Of a stretch of 53,326 nt of DNA, positions 46,717 to 53,326 are shown one piece after another (position 1 is the stretch's first letter; each line of letters opens with the position of its first letter). Location of the stretch: contig JAKQII010000088.1 in the NCBI GenBank assembly GCA_029557535.1, positions 1-53,326 on the forward strand, given 5' to 3'. Under the pieces are notes generated by a model. It did no database searches and was not told the origin of the DNA. It worked only from the letters and a program-made list of their open reading frames with translations. Source of the DNA: Acidobacteriota bacterium. GTDB lineage: Bacteria > Acidobacteriota > Blastocatellia > Pyrinomonadales > Pyrinomonadaceae. A program made the translations under genes and the position numbers.

Positions 46717-47813
46717 TACGAGAGTCTGATCCGCGGATCGAGCCGGCGATAGATCCAGTCCGTCAATGCGTTCGCGAATATGTACGTAACGCTGATCGCC
46801 AGAACGCAGCCCTGTACCAGTCTGTAATCCCGTTTGGCGATGCCCTCGTCAAGGAGCAGCAGGCCGAGACCGGGCCATGCGAAGATCTTCTCGGTGATGA
46901 TCGAGCCGGCGAGCAGAACGCCGAGCTGCAACCCGAGGATCGTCACGACCGGGATCAGTCCGTTCTTCAAAACGTGCTTGTAAATGACGGTCCGCTCGCT
47001 CAGTCCCTTCGCCCGGGCGGTTCTCACGTAGTCCTCGCCGAGTTCCTCGATGACGGAACTGCGGACCATCCGGGTCAGGATCGCTGAAAGCGCCGCGCCG
47101 AGCGTTACGGCCGGCAGGACGATGTCCTCTGGATAAAGGCTCCCGGTCGCGCTGAATATCTGGATCTTTACCGCGAAAAGGTACACGAGAAACGGACCGA
47201 TCACGAAGGTCGGAAGCGAAATCCCGAGAAGAGCGAAAAAGGACGAGAAGTTATCGACGAGCGAGCCCTTCCGGGTTCCGGCCAGGACGCCGAGCGGGAT
47301 CGCGATGAGGATCGCGATGAACATCGCCGCGAGGGCCAGTTTGATCGTGTTCGGATAGCGTTCAAGGATCAGATTCAGTACCGGTGTGTCGGTCTTGAAG
47401 GAATTGCCGAGGTCGCCGTGCAGAACGCCAGTCCAGTAATTCATGTAGCGGTTGTCGGTCCCGTGCCAACGGAATTCACGGACGCGCAGATCGACGAGCA
47501 GGTCTTCGACTGCATTTGAAACGAACCATTGTTCGTTGCGCCTTTCCTTTTCCTTGGGCTGTTGTTCGAATTCCCGGATACCCCGATAAAGTTCCGGATC
47601 GCGTGAATAGGTGAAAAAGAATGCGGGCTTGTCGAGACCGTGCTTGAGCCGGAACGAATCGATCTGTTCCGGGGTTGCGTTCTCCCCAAGAATGGCGACC
47701 GCCGGGTCTCCGGGGACGAGTTCGATCAAAAGGGTCACCAGCGAGACGACGGTCCAGACCACGAGTACCAACAGTCCGAACTGTCGCAGTATATTGATGA
47801 CCTTGTATTTCAT
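46716..47813 (-). CDS. ABC transporter permease, DppB/OppB type
   Basis: VSLVTLLIELVPGDPAVAILGENATPEQIDSFRLKHGLDKP; RTARAKGLSERTVIYKHVLKNGLIPVVTILGLQLGVLLAGSIITEKIFAWPGLG. Confidence 0.95.
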   Translation of the reverse strand: MKYKVINILRQFGLLVLVVWTVVSLVTLLIELVPGDPAVAILGENATPEQIDSFRLKHGLDKPAFFFTYSRDPELYRGIREFEQQPKEKERRNEQWFVSNAVEDLLVDLRVREFRWHGTDNRYMNYWTGVLHGDLGNSFKTDTPVLNLILERYPNTIKLALAAMFIAILIAIPLGVLAGTRKGSLVDNFSSFFALLGISLPTFVIGPFLVYLFAVKIQIFSATGSLYPEDIVLPAVTLGAALSAILTRMVRSSVIEELGEDYVRTARAKGLSERTVIYKHVLKNGLIPVVTILGLQLGVLLAGSIITEKIFAWPGLGLLLLDEGIAKRDYRLVQGCVLAISVTYIFANALTDWIYRRLDPRIRLS

Positions 47814-47843
47814 CGCGAGCGGTGGAAAAGACCCCTGATTCTA

Positions 47844-48572
47844 TTACTTTCTGGTTCCCAAATGCAACGCAGCGATCCCGCCGGTGAGGTTGCGGTAGCG
47901 GACGCCGTCGAAGCCGACTTCCTCGAGCATCCGCGCAAGGTTCTTTTGATCAGGGAAGCGAGAGACCGAGTTCGGCAGGTACTCGTAAGCACCCCGCGAA
48001 CCGCTTACCGCACCGCCGATCCGCGGCAGGATATTCGAAAAGTAGAATCCGAATGCCTGTCGGAAACCGGGAACGACCGGTGCCGAGAACTCAAGGACAG
48101 CGAGCCTTCCGCCCGGTTTCAGCAATCGGCGAAACTCCCGAAGCCCGGTCTCCCAGTTGGAGAAATTCCGCAGCCCGAAGGCGATCGTGATCGCATCGAA
48201 AGTTTCGTCAGCGAACGAGAGGTTCATGCCGTCCGCCTCGAGGTAGGGAATCGAGAGCCCGTTCTTTTCATTCTTTTCGGCGGCGACCTCGAGCATCGGA
48301 CGGCAAAAATCCGTTCCGATCACACGTGCGTTGCCGGATCGGCGAAGTTCGACGGCGAGATCGCCGGTTCCGCAGGCGACGTCCAAAACGAGGGCTTCCG
48401 GATCCGCGAGAATCTCTTTGAGCTCGCGGGAAACGAGGCGGCGCCAACGCTTATCGATATTGACCGAGAGAAAATGATTGAGAAAATCGTACCGTTTGGC
48501 GATGCCCGAGAACATCTCGCGCACGGCCTTCGAATGTTCCAGTTCCCCGGCGGTTTTTTCGTTTGCCATCAC
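47844..48572 (-). CDS. menG: demethylmenaquinone/2-polyprenyl methyltransferase
   Basis: VREMFSGIAKRYDFLNHFLSVNIDKRWRR; LDVACGTGDLAVEL; AITIAFGLRNFSNWETGLREFRRLLKPGGRLAVLEFS. Confidence 0.95.
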   Translation of the reverse strand: MMANEKTAGELEHSKAVREMFSGIAKRYDFLNHFLSVNIDKRWRRLVSRELKEILADPEALVLDVACGTGDLAVELRRSGNARVIGTDFCRPMLEVAAEKNEKNGLSIPYLEADGMNLSFADETFDAITIAFGLRNFSNWETGLREFRRLLKPGGRLAVLEFSAPVVPGFRQAFGFYFSNILPRIGGAVSGSRGAYEYLPNSVSRFPDQKNLARMLEEVGFDGVRYRNLTGGIAALHLGTRK

Positions 48573-49877
48573 TTACCGTGCTCCGGCGAGCTGTTCCGCG
48601 CTGACGACGAGGACTCGGACGAATACTTCAGTTCTAAGGCGTTCGAGCGACCTCTGGACGTCGGCCAAGGTCACCGCCTGAACGGCTGTCTGATCGTCTT
48701 TGGCCGAAGTCAGCCGGTATGTCTCGGCGTCCAGCCAGAGGTCGTCGACGCCCCGTTTCGAATAGTCGCCCACGACCTCATCTCGTGCCGCGCTGAATTC
48801 CCCATCGCTGAGATCAGCCTTCAAAAAGTGATCCTGATAATTGTCGAGGTCGGCCGGGAGCGAAATGTCCGTGCCATTGCGCTTGATCCCGGAGACGTTC
48901 CACGAGGACGCCCCGAGGACCATCAATCCTGTCAGCAAATGCGACTCGTTGGCGGCAAATGCCGATTCACCATCGCGCGCCTTCACGCGCCGTGCGAGGA
49001 TTCGTTCAAGTACCGTGTTCGCGAAGTAATTCTTGTCCCTTCGGGCAACCCCGCGGGCGGCCATCCGAAATTCACTGGTCGACGGAACCGGGGTGTCGAG
49101 GATGTGGACCTTTGCGGATGCCTGTTCCGGTGCCGCAAACGTGGCCGGAATCTTCTTGTCCGCTTTGAGCCATCCGCCGAACAGGCGCTTCACCACACGG
49201 AAAGCGAAGTCGGACTTGACGTTGCCGACGATCGCGATCGTCGCGTTGTCGGCCGTGAAGAAACGCTGCTTCGCAAAGAGCACGTCTGCAAAATCGATCG
49301 CTGAAACGCTCTCCGTAGTTCCCTGAAGCGGGCGTCCATACGGATAACTTCCGAAAAGCCGCTTCGCCGCCGCGGCGTTCGCGACGTATTTCGGGTCCTT
49401 CTCCAAACCCGCGAGCAGTTGAAGCTGCGGGGATTTGACGCGGCCGGTGGTTTCCTTGTCGATCAGCGGATTCGTTAGTGCCTGAGAAAGTGTTTCGACG
49501 ATCTGCAGGAACTTGTCAGCATCGCCGGATGCGTCGATCTCGATGTAATCGTGGGTACAGGTCACCTTAAGATCGCCCCCGAGGTCGTCGCGGAAATAAT
49601 CGCGGGTCGTGCCGCCGGGGAAGATGATGTCCGAAAGGAGCTTCATCGTCCCTTCCTTCCCGAGCGGATCGAAAGCCGCGCCCGAATGGATCCGGGTCTT
49701 AACGGTTACCTTAGGCGATCTCGCGTCGCTCCAGACGAGCAATCTCAGGCCATTGAGAAGGCGGTCTTCGCGCGGCGTGCTGGACTGGGCGATCTGGCCG
49801 AATGCTGCGAGAGACGCGGCGGCGATCAATGACACCATCACGGCCGTGCGGATAAGTTCTTTCAAAAAATACGTCAT
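48573..49877 (-). CDS. M16-family peptidase-like protein lacking the HxxEH motif
   Basis: LLNGLRLLVWSDARSPKVTVKTRIHSGAAFDPLGKEGTMKLLSDIIFPGGT; AAKRLFGSYPYGRPLQGTTESVSAIDFADVLFAKQRFFTADNATIAIVG. Confidence 0.88.
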   Translation of the reverse strand: MTYFLKELIRTAVMVSLIAAASLAAFGQIAQSSTPREDRLLNGLRLLVWSDARSPKVTVKTRIHSGAAFDPLGKEGTMKLLSDIIFPGGTTRDYFRDDLGGDLKVTCTHDYIEIDASGDADKFLQIVETLSQALTNPLIDKETTGRVKSPQLQLLAGLEKDPKYVANAAAAKRLFGSYPYGRPLQGTTESVSAIDFADVLFAKQRFFTADNATIAIVGNVKSDFAFRVVKRLFGGWLKADKKIPATFAAPEQASAKVHILDTPVPSTSEFRMAARGVARRDKNYFANTVLERILARRVKARDGESAFAANESHLLTGLMVLGASSWNVSGIKRNGTDISLPADLDNYQDHFLKADLSDGEFSAARDEVVGDYSKRGVDDLWLDAETYRLTSAKDDQTAVQAVTLADVQRSLERLRTEVFVRVLVVSAEQLAGAR

Positions 49878-50140
49878 GCGGAAATTTAAGCGGATTTGAA
49901 TTTGACAACCTGAACTTAGTTGCCGCGATGCAGTCGAAGCGTTGTCGCGACCAAAGCGAAATTTTAAAACGCGTCAGGCAAAGTTTCAATTCTTCCGGGC
50001 ATCTAGATAATTGTAATTCGGCACGGTTCAAATCGAAAATTTCATCGATGAAACTTAACATCTGCCGATTTCGTGATAATATTGCGTAGTTTTGGGGTTG
50101 ATGCCGCGCGCCGCCTGCGGCAGTTTGAAGAGGCTGAAGA

Positions 50141-51493
50141 ATGGGGAAAATAGTCAAGTTTTGTAACGCCTGTGATGAAGGATTCGCCGAGAAGTTCGGG
50201 TTTTGCCCGAACTGCGGCGCTCCGCTGACTGCGTTTGAATTGAACCCGGTCGTCGCCGAGTCGAAACCGGAACCGGTCATTGAAGAGATCCCGGAACCTG
50301 AGGTCATTGTCGCGGCCACCGTGCCTGTGATCGAGGCACCAGCAATTGAACCCGAGCCTGTTTCGGAACCGGAACCTGTTTTTGAAACCGCGCCCGTGAT
50401 CGCCGACGACGCATTCGAGTTCGAGCAGGAAGTGTTTGAACCCGAACCGGAACTGATCGAGGTTGCGGCCGAAGAACCCGAACCGGTCAGCGTCGCGGCC
50501 GAACCCGCGCCGACCGCGGCATTCGAAGTTCCGACCGCGTCGCGCGAGGTTTACGCCGCAACGTACGCACCGAACCGAGCCAGGAACGACGGATTTCACG
50601 TCACGATAGTAGAAGAGAAGAACGTCAAGGAACGGAACCTCTTGCTTCTCGGTTTCTTCATACTGTTCTTCGGCGCGTTCGGTCTTGGACTCATCTATTC
50701 GTTGTTCAACAAGTTCCTCGACGTCGGCGCGATCGATACGCCGGATCTTATCGCATACGTCGGTGAGGTTGAGCCGATGCCATTCGAGGAAGAGAAAGAG
50801 ATCAAGAAGGACGACGAGAAAGGCGGCGGCGGAGGCGGCGGCGGCAAAGAAGAGAATACTCCGGCGTCGAAGGGACGCGAAGCCGCACAGGTTCCGGATC
50901 CCATAACTCCGCCTTCGTCTTCGATGGACCGTCTGACGAATCCGACCCTGACATTGCAGATGGCGACGAAGAACAAGAATCCACGGCCGGCTGAAGACTC
51001 GGATGAACCCTACGGGGTGAAGGACGGTGTTGACGGTCGTTCTGACGGACTCGGTCGCGGCGGGGGTCTTGGCAACGGCAATGGCCGCGGTCAGGGAAAC
51101 GGCAACGGTGAAGGTCTTGGGAACGGGAATGGCAGCGGCCGCGGCAATGGCGACGGTGACGGCGAAGGCAACGGTAGGGGCGGCGGAACCGGCGACTTTG
51201 ACGGCGATGTCGTCAAGAAGGGGCCGACGGTAGGTGTCAAGATCATTTCGAAGCCGCGCCCCGGATATACTGATTCGGCCCGCGTCAACAACATTCAGGG
51301 AACCGTGATCCTGAAGGTGACGTTTCTGGCGAGCGGACAAATAGGCGGCGTTTCGGTGATCAAAGGGCTTCCGAACGGGTTGACCGAGCAGGCGATCGCG
51401 GCAGCCAAGAGCATCCGGTTTGAACCGGCCAAACGGGGCGGGACACCGTATGCCGTGAACAAGAACGTGGAATACAGCTTCACGATCTTCTAG
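50141..51493 (+). CDS. zinc-ribbon / TM / Gly-Asn-repeat / TonB C-terminal domain protein
   Basis: FCNACDEGFAEKFGFCPNCGAPL; LLLLGFFILFFGAFGLGLIYSLF; GNGNGRGQGNGNGEGLGNGNGSGRGNGDGDGEGNG; SKPRPGYTDSARVNNIQGTVILKVTFLASGQIGGVSVIKGLPNGLTEQAIAAAKSIRFEPA. Confidence 0.9.
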   Translation: MGKIVKFCNACDEGFAEKFGFCPNCGAPLTAFELNPVVAESKPEPVIEEIPEPEVIVAATVPVIEAPAIEPEPVSEPEPVFETAPVIADDAFEFEQEVFEPEPELIEVAAEEPEPVSVAAEPAPTAAFEVPTASREVYAATYAPNRARNDGFHVTIVEEKNVKERNLLLLGFFILFFGAFGLGLIYSLFNKFLDVGAIDTPDLIAYVGEVEPMPFEEEKEIKKDDEKGGGGGGGGKEENTPASKGREAAQVPDPITPPSSSMDRLTNPTLTLQMATKNKNPRPAEDSDEPYGVKDGVDGRSDGLGRGGGLGNGNGRGQGNGNGEGLGNGNGSGRGNGDGDGEGNGRGGGTGDFDGDVVKKGPTVGVKIISKPRPGYTDSARVNNIQGTVILKVTFLASGQIGGVSVIKGLPNGLTEQAIAAAKSIRFEPAKRGGTPYAVNKNVEYSFTIF

Positions 51494-51518
51494 TTTTGTA
51501 TCCTGATTCCTCTGTTTC

Positions 51519-51553
51519 ATGCGGACCGAACGGTTTCGGTCCGCATCTTTTTT
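51519..51553 (+). terminator. rho-independent terminator
   Basis: atgcggaccgaa-cggt-ttcggtccgcat-ctttttt. Confidence 0.82.
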
Positions 51554-51599
51554 GCCCGCAGAGTCGAATTGTGTTACAAAGTTCAGGGCGGGTAACATT

Positions 51600-52493
51600 A
51601 TGAAAATTCTTGTATTTGCACTTATTCTCGCGATGCCGTTGGTGATTTTCGGACAGAATGAACCGGATCGATTCCGTGTTTTTGACGGAAACGGAAATCC
51701 GTCGTCGATCGACCAGATCATCGCGGCGGCCGGCGGCGTGAATGTCGTATTCCTCGGTGAAAACCACGACGACGCCACGGCGCACGCGCTCCAGCTTCGG
51801 ATATTCAAGGCGGTTGTCGAGAAGTATGCGAAGGAACGCCCAACGGCGTTATCGATGGAAATGTTCGAGCGCGACGTCCAGGTCGTCGTCAACGAATATC
51901 TCAACGGCCTGATCTCGGAAAATCACTTTCTTGCGAGCTCGCGGTCGTGGAAGAATTACGCGACCGATTACAAGCCGCTGGTCGAATTGGCGAAAAGCAA
52001 CAAACTCCCGGTGATCGCGGCAAATGCGCCGCGGCGATACATCAACATGGTTTCGCGGAACGGCCGGTCCGCGCTCGATCCGCTGACGAAAGAGGCGAAG
52101 GAGTGGCTCGCGCCGATTCCTTGGGCGCAACCGTCGGAAGCTTACTCAAACAAGTTCAAGGCGCTGATGGGGCCGTCGCCGGAAGCACAGATGGGGCTGG
52201 TAAACATCCTTGGGTCCCAATCGCTCTGGGACGCGACGATGGCGTATTCGGTTTCGCGGTTTCTGAAGAAGAAAAAGAACCCTCTGGTCGTCCATCTCAA
52301 TGGCGGATTTCACACCGAAAACCGTCTCGGAACAGCTGAACAATTGATGAATTACGCAAAGAAGGCGAAGTTCATCGTTGTCACGATGCGTTACGAGTCG
52401 GACTTCAAAACCTTCGACAAAGCCAAACACGGCGGACTCGGCGACTTTGTGATCCTCACGGACGCCAGTGTACCGAGAAGCTTCAAACAATAG
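51600..52493 (+). CDS. ChaN-family (haem-binding uptake, Tiki-like) protein
   Basis: Signal peptide MKILVFALILAMPLVIFGQ; VVFLGENHDDATAHALQLRIFKAVVEKYAKERPTALSMEMFERDVQ; HLNGGFHTENRLG. Confidence 0.9.
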   Translation: MKILVFALILAMPLVIFGQNEPDRFRVFDGNGNPSSIDQIIAAAGGVNVVFLGENHDDATAHALQLRIFKAVVEKYAKERPTALSMEMFERDVQVVVNEYLNGLISENHFLASSRSWKNYATDYKPLVELAKSNKLPVIAANAPRRYINMVSRNGRSALDPLTKEAKEWLAPIPWAQPSEAYSNKFKALMGPSPEAQMGLVNILGSQSLWDATMAYSVSRFLKKKKNPLVVHLNGGFHTENRLGTAEQLMNYAKKAKFIVVTMRYESDFKTFDKAKHGGLGDFVILTDASVPRSFKQ

Positions 52494-52503
52494 CCAGGAC
52501 CAG

Positions 52504-52733
52504 GATTCTTGAAGCCTGTCGGAGAAATGCGTCAAAGTTTGGTCTTGCCGCACCTCCACGATCAACAGGTATCGAGCCCCGCAGGGGCGCAGAAACGATA
52601 ACCCCTGGCGCGCGGAGCAAGCTTGGGGGTGACGGCGAGAACCGCATCCAAGCCCCGTAGGGGCGCAGCAAATCCGAACTCTTCAGATCAGGTACCGCTC
52701 GTCAAGGTCGAGATTGTTCCAGATCAACAAGTC
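52504..52733 (+). repeat. dispersed intergenic repeat, copy B
   Basis: Near-identical blocks to 1412..1643: GATTCTTGAAGCCTgTCGGAGAAATGCGTC, AACAGGTATcGAGCCCCGCAGgGGCGCAGA, GGAGCAAGCtTGG, CCGAACTCTTCaGATCA, CCGCTCGTCAA. Confidence 0.9.
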
Positions 52734-52867
52734 TCGAAATTCACGGGCGAGTTGATTCGCTGCCCGAGAACGCACGGTGACGCCCAACCCAGGCAAATTG
52801 CCGGTCAGAGGCTCCTTGTTCTATAAGTCGTGACAGGATGTTAAGTCGCTGCGGTGAAGGTTACAAG

Positions 52868-52970
52868 TTTGCTGCGCCCCTTCGGGATTTTGAATCCGAT
52901 TCGGATCCCGTCCCCAGGCTCCGCTTCGCTCCGCCAGGGGTTAAGTTGCGTCGCCCCTCGCGGGACTCAA
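52868..52970 (-). repeat. dispersed intergenic repeat, diverged inverted partial copy C
   Basis: tttgctgcgccccttcggg...ccaggctccgcttcgctccgccaggggttaagttgcgtcgcccctcgcgggactc matches the reverse complement of 52560..52670 in blocks. Confidence 0.7.
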
Positions 52971-53247
52971 TTCGTGTTTAGCCCAAATTGCGCAATAGAA
53001 GGAAGTTCCCGCCTGCGAATCTACGCCATTGAACGCGAATCAAGCAGAGGATGAGCGTTGCGACCGGTCATATCTTTCTGCAATTCTCTTTACGTGACCA
53101 ATTCCTGATCCACGTTTTTTCTGTCAGATCGCCGTTTATTGGCGCTGATTGCCGGAAATCCGCGGGCAAAAAGTTCTAACGCGCGATTCGTGTTTATTGT
53201 GGACACACAGCAAGTTCCGGACCTGCACGAATTTCTCCGACCGGCTC

Positions 53248-53296
53248 CCGGATTCCAGATTCCGCACTCGGGGAATGACCGGAATCTGGAATTCTC
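53248..53296. repeat. inverted GATTCCAGATTCCG repeat
   Basis: ggattccagattccg...cggaatctggaattc. Confidence 0.6.
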
Positions 53297-53326
53297 ATTT
53301 GTTCCATGACGGGGCGCGGCGAACCG

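Noticed and set aside
47640-49304. 554-aa plus-strand ORF
   Set aside because: Antisense to DppB, menG and the M16-like gene, all clearly coding on the minus strand
51050-51195. Tandem repeat as a CRISPR or satellite
   Set aside because: In frame within a clear ORF and encodes a Gly/Asn linker
50042-51904. 620-aa minus-strand ORF
   Set aside because: Antisense to the TonB-like protein; its V/A/P and F/R-rich sequence mirrors the repeat on the coding strand

Overview
The window is gene-dense, GC-rich bacterial chromosome. Gene content (Blastocatellia/Pyrinomonadaceae-like Acidobacteriota flavour) is only a tentative taxonomic inference. Most of it is ordinary core and metabolic genes: aconitase, fmt-trhO-rsmB-PASTA-rpe, ispE, tRNA-Gln, prs, L25-pth-S6-S18-L9-dnaB, a 5-oxoprolinase/peptide-permease operon, menG, P5C dehydrogenase, gamma-glutamyltransferase, Nramp and MscS-cNMP channels. 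No rRNA, CRISPR array, prophage or transposase gene was recognised. Strongest unusual items: (1) a natural 144-aa mini-intein without endonuclease in dnaB, at the same site as the Synechocystis DnaB intein; (2) a ~310-bp inverted-duplication element at 1709..2018 with 16-bp perfect terminal inverted repeats, four nested hairpins showing compensatory base changes, and 13-bp flanking direct repeats; (3) a ~230-bp dispersed intergenic repeat near both ends of the window (1412..1643 and 52504..52733) plus a diverged inverted partial copy, sharing a terminal motif with (2); (4) a kinase-less PASTA protein between rsmB and rpe, the neighbourhood that holds the PrkC kinase in Bacillus; (5) a zinc-ribbon/TonB-C fusion protein with a Gly/Asn repeat. 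All family assignments are by eye from translated sequence; no database search was run.
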